From positions 1-57,390 of the forward strand of contig JAJJLU010000391.1 of assembly GCA_023807065.1 (NCBI GenBank): a stretch of DNA of 57,390 bases, written 5' to 3'. The translations under genes and the position numbers were made by a program. This document shows positions 8,164-17,922 of the stretch, piece by piece; position 1 is the first letter of the stretch, and each line of letters begins with the position of its first letter. Below the pieces are notes generated by a model that did no database searches, was not told the DNA's origin, and was given only the letters and a program-made list of their open reading frames with translations. This DNA is from Isotricha intestinalis. Taxonomy: Eukaryota > Ciliophora > Litostomatea > Vestibuliferida > Isotrichidae.

Positions 8164-11022
8164 TCATTTTGAATAATTAATATCTATAACTTTATTATCA
8201 ATTTTTAATTCACAAAAAGAAGGAATTTCATTTTTATTATTTTCATGATTTATTTTATCTTCATACTCTAAAAAGATACTAAAACTTAAAGCATTGATTC
8301 CAAAGTACCAAATACAATTCCAAAAAATATTTTTATTTTCATTTCTAAATTTTTTTAAATCAAGTTTAAGACCATTTTCTTTTATTAATTTAACAGAATA
8401 AACATTATATAAATACCATGGAGAACATAAATTAAAAGTTTCAATTTTATTATTATATTTCACTTTAATTTTTGGATTAATTTCTTGTTTACAATTAATA
8501 CAATTAAAAATATAATTTTTCTTATTGTTTTGAATATAACTTAAAGTAAAAACAATTATATCTATTTTGCTCTTACATTTTTCACAAATAATATTTTTAT
8601 CAAATATTATTTCTTCTTCATTTTTTTTATTTTCAAAATCTAAAATTCTTTTATTAATCTTATCTTCTTTTTTAAATTCATAAAATTGAAGTTTTTCATT
8701 ATATTTAAAAACTTTTATTCCTAAATCAGGGTTAATAAAAGAAACTTCTTTTTGAGAAGGCTCATTCATATTTTTTTCTTCTAATTTATTAATTAAATAA
8801 GAGAAATGAGTATAATTTTTATTTTTTATAATTTCATATAATTTAAGTGTCATATACTCATTTCCATATTCAAAAATTGAATTAAATAAATATGAAATTG
8901 TGGAATTATCATAATAAATTAATGTTTTGTTTATAATTTCTAACATTTCATAAAATCTATAATATTTTTCTTCATTTCTACAATAATAAAAAGTCATACT
9001 AAAAAAATTTATCCATGTTAAAATAATATAATTAAAAATTTCTTTCTCAAAACAAATTTGAGAAATATCATAATTAAATATATTTATTAATTCTCCTTTA
9101 TAAATTGATTTAATTGATATATACTGATTTATTTCTTTAATTGTAGAAATATATTCACTTCTAATATTTGTAGGAGGAAAATTAAGATTATTATTAAAAT
9201 AAATTTTATCAAAAAAACAATTATCATATATTAATTTTGGAAAAACGAAATAATTAAAGATTTTTGTTTTATGATTAAATGTTTGATAATATTTTGATAA
9301 ATTTAAGATATTTTTTGTTATATATTTTCTTTCTTCATTTGAAAAATTATTTATCATTGGTGAGTCATATGTTTGTTTATAATAAAAATTTTTTAAATCT
9401 AAAAATCCAGTTTTTTTTTTCTTTGAAGATTTTGATTTTTTATTTTTTTTTAATACAATTACTTCATCGAATAATAAAAAATTTAAATTTTCTTCTTGTT
9501 CATTATGATAATATTTTCTAATAATTAAATTTTGAAAAATTTTTGTTTCAAATAATAATTCATAAAAATCTTTTTCTTCGTTTTTACATTTATCAAAAAA
9601 TTCTTTATCTTTCCATATATCACTTAAATTATAATTATTTTTTTTTATTTTCAAACAAATTTCTTTTATTTCTTTTTCATCATTAAATAAATAATCATTA
9701 TAAAAACTTAATATTGAAACAAAATAAAAAAAAAAAAAATCAGATATTTCAAAACAAATACTCTCATTATACTCATCACTATTAGGATTAATTTTTAACT
9801 TATTATTTTTTAATAAATCTTCTAATCTACTTTTTAATTTATTTGTCTCATGAGAAGGTAATTGCACATTTATCACATTTATATCATTATTTTCTTTATT
9901 CTTTATTGTGTTTTTTTTGTTAATTTTAATATCATTTAAAATAAATTTTTGATATAAATTTGCCTTTGAAAAAGATTTTTGAATTTTTCCTGAGTCAATA
10001 TCACATATTAATATTTTCTTATTTCCAATGTCAATATTATATTCAAAAAAAAAATTTTCATTATATTGTAAATTAATTCCAAAAATAAAACATTTTGCAT
10101 TCTCGATTAATGCATAATTAATTTTTGGTAAAATTGAAATACAAAAATATTGATATTTCAAAGGATATATTAAAGAAAGAAAAGTATGAATAACATTTGT
10201 TAATTTTTCTTTTTTTCTGCAAAAAAATAAAATAGGAATTTCTAAAATGATATATTTTATTATTTCAATAATTGAACCTAAAGAAAAAGAAAATATATAT
10301 TGCATTTTATAACTATGAACTTGGAGATTATTTAAAGGATTTAATTTACAAATAATATCATCTTGAAAAAGAAAATTGTTTTTATATTTTATTTTATATA
10401 AACCTTTTGGAGGAAGTGGTATTTCTAACATTAAGTTTTCAATAATTTTTTCTATTGGAAATGTAATATTATCACAACTAAAAACATATCTTAATAACCC
10501 TTTTAAAATTTTTGATTTTTCCTCTGGGAAAGGATATAATGAACTTAAACAAATTATTTTTGGAATAAATATTGAGTTTAATGAGTTTCCTTTTAACATA
10601 TTTTCTTCATTTTTTAAATTTGAATTATTTAATGAATTATGATATTTCTTACATTCATAATATAAAGATAAAGGTTCATAGAAAAGTAAACAAGTAAAAT
10701 ATATTTTTTCATTATTTTCTAAATTATTATTTAAAGAAAAATGAAATATTTCATTTTTTGGACAAATATATTCAATTAAATTAAAATCTGAAAAACAATT
10801 TTGTAAAATTATATTTTCATTTATATTTGTTGATTTATTAAATGGTGGAAATTTACTAATTAAAACTGGTTTAATTTGTTTATTTTTTTCTTCAATTGTA
10901 TTTTGATTATATAAAATATTTGAAAAAATAATTTCTGAATTTATTCCAAAAATATAAAAATATTCTAAAAAGGTATATTTAATTTTCTCAAGGAAATTTT
11001 CTTCAATTATATTATTAGTCAT
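8164..11022 (-). CDS. DENN-domain protein, likely Rab exchange factor
   Basis: A 952-residue protein. The N-terminal 130 residues match an upstream uDENN pattern, ending in a segment where YFTCLLFYEPL resembles the strand seen in that domain. A core DENN segment follows at about 245-330: a long hydrophobic strand/helix (IIKYIILEIPILFFC), then SLIYPLKYQYFCISILP and FIFGI, matching the usual order LLE...SLLYPF.W...PVLP...IGI. A CxxC pair (CEKCKSK) and a second (CINCKQE) near residues 810-850 suggest a zinc ribbon. DENN proteins load GTP onto Rab GTPases in membrane traffic, and three Ras/Rab-like genes lie in this window, though no pairing can be shown. Its start is only 52 bp from the start of LSM4 on the other strand. 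Confidence 0.75.
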   Translation of the reverse strand: MTNNIIEENFLEKIKYTFLEYFYIFGINSEIIFSNILYNQNTIEEKNKQIKPVLISKFPPFNKSTNINENIILQNCFSDFNLIEYICPKNEIFHFSLNNNLENNEKIYFTCLLFYEPLSLYYECKKYHNSLNNSNLKNEENMLKGNSLNSIFIPKIICLSSLYPFPEEKSKILKGLLRYVFSCDNITFPIEKIIENLMLEIPLPPKGLYKIKYKNNFLFQDDIICKLNPLNNLQVHSYKMQYIFSFSLGSIIEIIKYIILEIPILFFCRKKEKLTNVIHTFLSLIYPLKYQYFCISILPKINYALIENAKCFIFGINLQYNENFFFEYNIDIGNKKILICDIDSGKIQKSFSKANLYQKFILNDIKINKKNTIKNKENNDINVINVQLPSHETNKLKSRLEDLLKNNKLKINPNSDEYNESICFEISDFFFFYFVSILSFYNDYLFNDEKEIKEICLKIKKNNYNLSDIWKDKEFFDKCKNEEKDFYELLFETKIFQNLIIRKYYHNEQEENLNFLLFDEVIVLKKNKKSKSSKKKKTGFLDLKNFYYKQTYDSPMINNFSNEERKYITKNILNLSKYYQTFNHKTKIFNYFVFPKLIYDNCFFDKIYFNNNLNFPPTNIRSEYISTIKEINQYISIKSIYKGELINIFNYDISQICFEKEIFNYIILTWINFFSMTFYYCRNEEKYYRFYEMLEIINKTLIYYDNSTISYLFNSIFEYGNEYMTLKLYEIIKNKNYTHFSYLINKLEEKNMNEPSQKEVSFINPDLGIKVFKYNEKLQFYEFKKEDKINKRILDFENKKNEEEIIFDKNIICEKCKSKIDIIVFTLSYIQNNKKNYIFNCINCKQEINPKIKVKYNNKIETFNLCSPWYLYNVYSVKLIKENGLKLDLKKFRNENKNIFWNCIWYFGINALSFSIFLEYEDKINHENNKNEIPSFCELKIDNKVIDINYSK

Positions 11023-11074
11023 ATTTTTAATGTTAATTAATCAATTATTTAAATAAATATTTTATTAATATAAA

Positions 11075-11425
11075 ATGTTACCTGTTCAATTATTAAAAAA
11101 TTCAAAAAACAGAAAAATATCAGTTCAAATAAAAAATGGAGATAATATTAATGGAATTTTAGAAAATATTGATAATTTCATGAACTTAAAAATTAAAAAT
11201 ATTACATATAGTGATAAAACAGGAAAAAACTTTTTTCAAGCTGAAGAAATATATATTAGAGGCAATAGTATTTCTTCAATTAATTTTGAAGAAGATTTAT
11301 TAGATAATATTGAAAAAGAAAAAATTGATAATAAAAATAATTTATTAGGAAAAAAAAGAAATGACTTTCATAATAATAATAGAGGAAGAGGAAATAATAA
11401 AAGAGGAAGAGGAAAATTTAATTAA
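11075..11425 (+). CDS. LSM4: U6 snRNA-associated Sm-like protein LSm4
   Basis: A 116-residue protein opening MLPVQLLK, the conserved start of LSm4. The Sm1 motif contains NGDNINGILENIDNFMNL and the Sm2 motif contains IYIRGNSI. The C-terminal tail is an Asn/Arg/Gly-rich run with RGRG repeats, typical of LSm4 (the tail linked to P-body formation in other eukaryotes). LSm4 is a subunit of the LSm1-7 mRNA-decay ring and the LSm2-8 ring that binds the U6 3-prime end, so it serves both decapping and splicing. The length and all motifs fit. It shares a very short bidirectional spacer with the DENN gene. Confidence 0.92.
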   Translation: MLPVQLLKNSKNRKISVQIKNGDNINGILENIDNFMNLKIKNITYSDKTGKNFFQAEEIYIRGNSISSINFEEDLLDNIEKEKIDNKNNLLGKKRNDFHNNNRGRGNNKRGRGKFN

Positions 11426-11525
11426 ATAAATTAAAATTATGAAATATTTATAAATTTATTTACTTAATTGTTAAAGAAAATAATTGTTTTCTTTCATAAA
11501 CAATTTTACATTTAAATTTGAATAA

Positions 11526-12407
11526 TTACATGTTATTATTATTATTATTATTACTATGAATATTATTATTAATATTTCTTTGAATAGAGTGAGATTTATG
11601 AATTTTAAATTGATTTTCTAAAACATTGAAACCATGATTTATAAAATTATTAAATAAAATTGCATTTTTTGTTTTAATAATGTTTGTATCAAATTTTTTT
11701 TTTTCATTATTTAGAGATAATTTTACAAAAGAATTATTTGGTTTAATTGATAATACTTCAAAATCTAATTTTTTTTGTGTATAACAATTTCTTTGAAGAA
11801 AATGGTATAAAGGATAAATTGAAAAGGGCAATAATATTATGAAAAAAATAATAAAACTTTGAATTAGTTTTTTCTTGGGAATATTATTTATTAAATTACA
11901 AGATAATAAAATATAATAAGTAGCAAAAAAAAGACCTATAAAAGCAATGAATATTATTATTAAAACTAAAATTCCTTTAACCAACTTTTTTTTGTTTAAA
12001 TATATTCCATTTTCTATTTTAATTAAAAACTTTGATTTACATATTTCACAATGTAAATTGTGAGAAAATAAATCTGGATTTGAATTTTTAATCCATTTTT
12101 TTATACAAGATTGATGAACATATTTTATTGTTCCTTCACATTTGCAAGGTATTATTAAAGGATCATTTTTTTTTTCTTTTTCATAACAAAATTTACAAGT
12201 CGGATTTATAATCGAATATAATTTTTTATTATTTAAGGAATGTAAATTCAAAGATGAATCCTTTAAATTTTCTGTTAAATCTTTTGAAAAATTTTGAGTA
12301 TTTGTTGTTTCATTATTCATAGTTATAAATTTTTTTTCTGCTTGACTATTGAATATAATAGAATTTGAATTTACATTTTTATTTTTGAAATTTATTTTTC
12401 CTTTCAT
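11526..12407 (-). CDS. MARCH-type (RING-CH) membrane E3 ubiquitin ligase
   Basis: A 293-residue protein. A RING-CH finger lies at residues 71-123 with ligands C71, C74, C88, C90, H98, C101, C120 and C123, the C4HC3 order that defines the MARCH family. The PCKCEGTIKYVHQSCIKKW core is textbook. Two hydrophobic membrane segments follow at about 144-168 and 183-205. This is the usual MARCH layout, with finger and tail in the cytosol. MARCH ligases ubiquitinate membrane proteins to send them to endosomes. The tail ends in a poly-Asn run just before the stop. Substrates are unknown. Confidence 0.9.
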   Translation of the reverse strand: MKGKINFKNKNVNSNSIIFNSQAEKKFITMNNETTNTQNFSKDLTENLKDSSLNLHSLNNKKLYSIINPTCKFCYEKEKKNDPLIIPCKCEGTIKYVHQSCIKKWIKNSNPDLFSHNLHCEICKSKFLIKIENGIYLNKKKLVKGILVLIIIFIAFIGLFFATYYILLSCNLINNIPKKKLIQSFIIFFIILLPFSIYPLYHFLQRNCYTQKKLDFEVLSIKPNNSFVKLSLNNEKKKFDTNIIKTKNAILFNNFINHGFNVLENQFKIHKSHSIQRNINNNIHSNNNNNNNM

Positions 12408-13847
12408 TATTTAATTGATTTTTACATTAAAAATAAATAATTTTAATCTGGATTAATTTAAATATAAATATATTATTTTAGTTATTATATTATGAAATTT
12501 CTATGATTATTCATTCACTTTTAAAAGTTTTATTTGAAAATTATAAATGTATTAAATAAATTAATTATTTTTTTGGTATTAATTGTTTTAGGGAACAATC
12601 ACTTAATATTATTTTACAGGATTTATATATATTTAAACATTATAAGTCAAGTCAATATGATGAAATTGTATATTTAACTAATTAATTCATAGAATATATA
12701 AACCATATCAATCCATTAGTTGTGTTAACATTAAATATATTCAATTGTGTTTGAAAAACATTTATTAAACATTGAATTCATATTTCTTATATTAATTATA
12801 TTAAAATTAAGAATAATTTAAAAGTCTATTAGAACATTTATTTAACATTCTTCTCTTATTTGAAACATTATTGATTTTAAAAGTAGATAAATCAAAAGAA
12901 TTTAAAAAACATAATTGATATAATTGAAACATTTCTCTTATCTTATGAGTAAATTAATTTATTAATATTCTTTAGAATTTGTTGAAAGAAATTTCTATAG
13001 GCATATATTCTAAATAATTTAATCCATTTAAATCAAAAGAAATAATTGAATGGGAGTGAAAAGGGTGTTTTAAATATTTTCAAAAAGATTCTTTTCACAT
13101 TCAATACATTAATAACTCTTTGAATTATGTTATTTTTAATTATATTTTCATATAATTATGTTTGATTATCCTTCATAAGGAATTTTTTAATAGCATATAA
13201 TTAAGAATCATTCCTAAACTCCAAATTTTTTTACTTTTATTTTTAAATAGTCTTTCTTTCGATGATTCAGGAGCCTAACTTAAACATCTTTTTTTTGATA
13301 TTAAATCATTTGGATTATTAATGATTTTCTAAATTATAAATATTAATCTTAATTGATACTTTATTAATATTTCCAAAGATATAAATTTATTTGAAAATTT
13401 AATATTTATATAATCACATTTTTTCTCTTTTCCCTCATATTTTTATTTTTTTTTATTAATCTTTTTATTATTGAAAGTTGTCTCCTCTATAATTTAAAAA
13501 TCTTTGATATTTATGAAAAAGAAAATCATAATGTGATTAGTTATGTATTAATTTTAATTTATAACTTTAATTATGTTTAAACTCTTTTAATTTATTTAAA
13601 TACTTGTCTAGGGAAAATATTATTTTTATTAATTTCTTGAATGAAAATATATTCTTGAGTTTGAATTTTTTTGGTTTGTATATATTAGAATATATTCCTG
13701 AATTTAATTATCTTATTTTTAAATAATTATCCCAAATAATGATGAATAATTTCCAGCATTCATTTAATCATTTATTAAATTGAATTAATAAATTAATCAA
13801 AAATATTCAAAAAACCTTTATATTAATTTTTATATATAATTATTAAA
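12408..13847. other. 1.4-kb gap carrying a decayed kinase gene
   Basis: No intact open frame. A minus-strand kinase remnant lies at 13150-13320 (separate entry), and sequence on either side may belong to the same dead gene. The rest is AT-rich with nothing recognised. Confidence 0.5.
13150..13320 (-). pseudogene. Remnant of a protein kinase C-lobe
   Basis: On the minus strand the frame gives about 45 residues matching the activation-loop end and helix F of a protein kinase: an APE triplet followed by 15 Lys-rich residues, then KIWSLGMILNYML, the equivalent of the usual SDVWSLGVILYEML. A TAG sits directly before APE, a TGA follows helix F, and after ...YMLLKN the sensible reading (KIPYEG) continues in another frame. 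Neither the Gly loop nor HRD nor DFG could be found intact upstream. It is a broken copy, not a spliced gene: no GTAAA donor lies 20-35 bases before the TAG. Confidence 0.6.
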
Positions 13848-14948
13848 ATGAGTGCTCCTCCTTTATCAAATTCTTTTGATTTTAAATTAAATTCTATTAA
13901 ATGCATAGAATTAAATCATGAAAATAATCCTATTGTTGGACTTTGTCAAGATTTGAAATGTGAAAGAAAAAATAAATTAATGTGTTTAGATTGTATATTT
14001 GATCATCATGGGGGACATATTGGAATTAAATCTAAAGAAATTGAAGAAATTGTTCAAAAAAAATACAAAGAATTTCAAAATAACCAATATGGAAAACAAA
14101 TTGATGATTTTAAGAAAAAAATTAGAAAAATAATAGATGATTTTAAAATAATAATAAATAATCAAATAGAAAATTATTATATAAATGTTTTAAAATCTCT
14201 TGAAGAAAAAACTAAATTGAAAAAGGAAAACCAAATTAAAATAATCATAGACTCTTATCCTCCAAAAAATCAAGAAGATTTTTATAAAATAGAAAATGAA
14301 TTATTAAATTTATGTAAAAATAAAAATGACTCACTACAAAAAGGAAAAGAAAATTTATTAGAAATTTTCAAATCTTTTGAAAATAATTTGACAAATCAAC
14401 TTGAAATAACAAAAAGTTTAATATTATTGAATTTAAAAGATTTAAATTTAAATAATTCCAAAGAAGAAGATTTTGAATGGTTAAAAACAACTTATAACTT
14501 ATATGATTTTTATTATAAACTTGAAGAAAACAATTCTAAAGCAACAAAAATATCTGGAAATGGAACAATAACAGTTTGTAGAGGAAATAATCCATTAAGA
14601 AAAGGAAATAAATATAAATTAGATTATTTTATTAATTATATTAATGGAGATTTTGATGTAGGATTTGGAGATGATGAGACTGGAAAAAATGATTGGTTAA
14701 GATCAAAAAAAGCTTATTGTATTTCAAATGAAGGAATATTTGTAAATAATAAAAAAGCAAGCCAAATAAATTTAATTAAAAATAAAAAAATTAGTTTTTT
14801 AGTTAATTTAAATACTTTTTTTTGTGAAATTTTTTTGGATGATGTTAAAAAATATGATTTTAATTTTGATTCTAATTATATTTATTACCCTATGATTGCA
14901 ATTCGGAATTTAAATAATTCTGTTAAATTAAAAATATATAAAATTTAA
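13848..14948 (+). CDS. TRIM-like protein: B-box, coiled coil and SPRY-like C-terminus, no RING
   Basis: A 366-residue protein. An N-terminal zinc-binding segment (about 19-57) has the order C-x-H...C..C...C-x2-C...HH..H, with MCLDCIFDHHGGH as its core, fitting a B-box. A Lys/Glu-rich coiled coil spans about 70-200. The C-terminal 150 residues contain GNGTITVCRG, a strand-rich middle with FDVGFGDD, and YCISNEGIFVNN, which fit a B30.2/SPRY-like beta sandwich. In animals this order defines TRIM proteins, but there is no RING finger, so it is more likely a binding adaptor than a ligase. Proteins of this B-box plus SPRY type are numerous in ciliates. The binding partner is unknown. Confidence 0.7.
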   Translation: MSAPPLSNSFDFKLNSIKCIELNHENNPIVGLCQDLKCERKNKLMCLDCIFDHHGGHIGIKSKEIEEIVQKKYKEFQNNQYGKQIDDFKKKIRKIIDDFKIIINNQIENYYINVLKSLEEKTKLKKENQIKIIIDSYPPKNQEDFYKIENELLNLCKNKNDSLQKGKENLLEIFKSFENNLTNQLEITKSLILLNLKDLNLNNSKEEDFEWLKTTYNLYDFYYKLEENNSKATKISGNGTITVCRGNNPLRKGNKYKLDYFINYINGDFDVGFGDDETGKNDWLRSKKAYCISNEGIFVNNKKASQINLIKNKKISFLVNLNTFFCEIFLDDVKKYDFNFDSNYIYYPMIAIRNLNNSVKLKIYKI

Positions 14949-15077
14949 TTCAAATTAATATTTTAGTTTGGATTTATTATATTACAATTTTCCAATTCAA
15001 ATAATTGTTTATTTATTTTAAAAAATAAAAAATATTTTAAATATTTAATAAATTTAAAAGCGTTTTTTATAAAAAAT

Positions 15078-15383
15078 ATGGATCCACAAAAGAAAAAAGA
15101 ATTAAGGAAGCAAATATTAGACGAAAAAATATTTGGGCCAATGGTAGAGAAATCATTTAGTGATGCAGATTTAGATAAAAGTGGATTTATAGAAAAAAAT
15201 GAATTAGCAATCCTTTTAAAAAGTATACATCTTTCTTTAAATATTCCTCCACCTTCAAAAGATGATATTGACAAAGAACTTAAAAGATTAGATACAAATT
15301 CAGATGGAAAAATATCTAAAGAAGAATTTAGAGTTTTAGTTAAAGATTTAGCCTTATTTTCAATTGATAATATGACTAATTAA
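15078..15383 (+). CDS. Small two-EF-hand calcium-binding protein
   Basis: A 101-residue protein with two canonical EF-hand loops: DLDKSGFIEKNE at about 33-44 and DTNSDGKISKEE at about 74-85. Both keep the acid positions and central Gly, so both should bind calcium. The size resembles S100 or half-calmodulin proteins. A helical Lys-rich leader precedes the first hand. Target unknown. The start is the only ATG before the first hand. Confidence 0.85.
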   Translation: MDPQKKKELRKQILDEKIFGPMVEKSFSDADLDKSGFIEKNELAILLKSIHLSLNIPPPSKDDIDKELKRLDTNSDGKISKEEFRVLVKDLALFSIDNMTN

Positions 15384-15802
15384 TTTATTTTTTAAAGAGT
15401 AAAAATTTAGATTAATTGATATTTTAAGAAAATTTTATATTTTAAAGTTTTAATATATTGATTTTATTTGTTTCAAATTTATTTACTTTATAAATATTTT
15501 AATTTATTTATATTAGTTTTTGTTATTTTTTTTAAATCAAAACAATACTCAAAAATTTTAATTTTATATTTCTTTAATTAAAAGAATTGGAAGTTTCAAT
15601 TCTTTTTAGAAAATAAATAAAAAATGAAAATTATAATTATTTTATTAAAAATAAGCAGATTCATAGAAATAAACATAAAGAATGTAAATAATATCAAATA
15701 CAATCCTTAAACTTTATATTTATATTATAGCCTAATTTTAATTTAACTTCATTAAAAAAATAAATATTTAACACTTTTCAAAAATTTAAAAAAATAAAAA
15801 AA
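15384..15802. other. Intergenic, nothing seen
   Basis: About 420 bp of AT-rich sequence. It was searched for cysteine-rich coding sequence that could restore a RING finger to the Not4-like gene downstream, and none was found. Confidence 0.5.
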
Positions 15803-16723
15803 ATGTCAACTCCAATTTTCTTTACTCCAAATGTAAATCTCCAAAAGCATTTTTTCACTCCAGAAGAAACCAAAACCTTATCAAGACATCGAATAATTCA
15901 AAAAAATTTAGTTCACTTCCAAAATTTTCCTGATTTTTTATTAAACAAAGAATTATTATCATCGAAAGAATATTTTGGTAAATATGGTAAAATATTAAAA
16001 ATAGTGATAGTAACAAAAGAAGATGAAATAACAAAAAAATCACAAAATTCAGCATATATAACATTTTCAAATAATAAAGAAGCTGCAAATGCAATATTAA
16101 ATTTTGATTCAATTTTAATTGGAGAAAATTTAGTAAGAGCATTTTTTGGAACTAGTAAATACTGTATTCACTTTTTAAATAATTTAGAATGCTTTAATAA
16201 AGAAAAATGTATGTTTATTCATCAATTAGCAAATGAAAATGATTATCTTGGTGTTAATTCTAAATTTAGATATTCTGAACATATTAAATTAGCGAAAAAA
16301 ATAATTAAGGAAAATAATAATAATTATTATAAGAATATTAATAATGATATTAAATATTCTTGTTTAAATATAAATAATGATAAATATAATAATATGATAT
16401 TACCAAAAAGAAAAAGTTCAGAGTCAAGTGAAAGTAGTAATTTAAGTAATAATAGTTTAGATACTAGTGCAACTAGTAATAAAAATTATTTTTGTAATAA
16501 TTTTTCTTTGTTTAAGTCTAAAGATCAATCAAGATTCTTCAATAATAATAATAATAATAATGATAATATAGAAATTTCTGAAAATTTGAAGAATTTGATT
16601 GATAATATTTTGTTAAGATTTGGTTTTTTTAAAAAATTTAATAATTATTTTAATCTAAATGATAGTGAAAATGATTTTTGTAAAAAAATGTTAAATGTTA
16701 AGAATATTAATTTTTATGATTAA
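15803..16723 (+). CDS. Not4/CNOT4-like RNA-binding protein lacking the RING
   Basis: A 306-residue protein. Residues 28-115 form the Not4-type RRM, with RIIQKNLVHF, EYFGKYGKILKIVI, AYITF and GENLVRAFFGTSKYC. A C3H1 zinc finger follows directly (C121, C130, C136, H140), the same spacing and position as in CNOT4. In other eukaryotes Not4 starts with a C4C4 RING that makes it the ubiquitin ligase of the CCR4-NOT complex. Here only about 27 residues precede the RRM and none is Cys. The C-terminal half is Asn/Ser-rich. It could still act with CCR4-NOT in mRNA decay or translation quality control, but without its own ligase activity. No upstream RING exon was found. Confidence 0.8.
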   Translation: MSTPIFFTPNVNLQKHFFTPEETKTLSRHRIIQKNLVHFQNFPDFLLNKELLSSKEYFGKYGKILKIVIVTKEDEITKKSQNSAYITFSNNKEAANAILNFDSILIGENLVRAFFGTSKYCIHFLNNLECFNKEKCMFIHQLANENDYLGVNSKFRYSEHIKLAKKIIKENNNNYYKNINNDIKYSCLNINNDKYNNMILPKRKSSESSESSNLSNNSLDTSATSNKNYFCNNFSLFKSKDQSRFFNNNNNNNDNIEISENLKNLIDNILLRFGFFKKFNNYFNLNDSENDFCKKMLNVKNINFYD

Positions 16724-16951
16724 TTTTAAAAATAATTAATAATAATTTTTTGTAGGTAACTTATAATATAATTATGACAATTTCTATAATTTTATTTGTT
16801 GACATATATTGACAAAAATAAAAACATGGAAATTTGTGTTATAAATCCAAATTTAATATATATATATTAAAAATATTGATTTAAAAAAATAATAATATAA
16901 ATTTAAAAATTGTAAAAAAATTATTTTCAATATATTAATATCTTAATTCAA

Positions 16952-17752
16952 TTAATTAAATTCAATTTTATCACTATTAAATAATTCTTGATATCTTTTT
17001 TCTGTATCTTCTCTAATATTTTCAAAAATATTATTAATTCTACCTTCAATACATTGTAGTCTTTCTTCAGATTGATTTATATCAGTTAAATTATTTTCCA
17101 TTTGATAATCCATAAAACAATGTAACATCTTTTTCGTATTTTCATTAGGAACTTTAAATCCTTCATCTCTAATTTTTTTTAAATTTTTTGGTTTTTTCCT
17201 TGGAATTTTGTTCAAAAATAATTCATTTAAATATGGAGATTTAACTATTTTTCTTTCTGATATATTACCATGACTTCCTAAATGATGGATTTCATCCATA
17301 AATAATTCTGATAATCCAAATTGTCTATTTTTATATTTTCTTCCACTTTTATCTTCAATAGAATCTAAATGTTTTGTTATTTGCCTTTCAATAAATGAAT
17401 TTTTATTTCTAAATCTTTTTACATAATTATTTTGGTTTCCTTTATGATTTATCCCTGTTAACATTAACTCTCCATTACTATGATTATTATTAATATTTTC
17501 TTCTTCAAAAAGTTTTCTTTTTATTCTAATAATTTTATTATTATGATTAAAAAATGGAGTAATATCTCTTGATTTTTGATTTATATTAGGTAAATGAATT
17601 AATTTAACATCTATTTTTTTTATTACTTTTGGTTGAGTTATTTGTGATTTTAATGGAGTATTATATTTGTTTGGAAATAATATATTTCTTTTTAAAATTT
17701 GTTGATGATGATTTTGAATTATATTTCCGTCAGTTTCAATTCTATTTGACAT
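16952..17752 (-). CDS. Hypothetical basic protein
   Basis: A 266-residue protein, not recognised. It is basic and rich in Asn, Lys, Ile and His, with short charged segments (RIKRKLFEEEN, KIPRKKPKNLKKIRDEG) and a predicted amphipathic helical tail (about 215-262, EERLQCIEGRINNIFENIRE). There is no signal peptide, membrane segment or catalytic motif. Codon use matches its neighbours, and the start ATG lies just after a stop-rich AT leader. It may be a cytoskeletal or nuclear linker protein, but nothing in the sequence settles this. Confidence 0.6.
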   Translation of the reverse strand: MSNRIETDGNIIQNHHQQILKRNILFPNKYNTPLKSQITQPKVIKKIDVKLIHLPNINQKSRDITPFFNHNNKIIRIKRKLFEEENINNNHSNGELMLTGINHKGNQNNYVKRFRNKNSFIERQITKHLDSIEDKSGRKYKNRQFGLSELFMDEIHHLGSHGNISERKIVKSPYLNELFLNKIPRKKPKNLKKIRDEGFKVPNENTKKMLHCFMDYQMENNLTDINQSEERLQCIEGRINNIFENIREDTEKRYQELFNSDKIEFN

Positions 17753-17922
17753 ATAAATTTTAGAGTTAAATTATTTTTAAATATAAATGTATTAATATTT
17801 TTAAATAAACTTAAAGTCATTTAGAACCATTCTATTATATTTTATTTAATTTAATAATATTAATTAAATTCATTTTTTCTTAAAAGTTTTAGTTATTATA
17901 TAAAATAATTTTTTTAATTATT

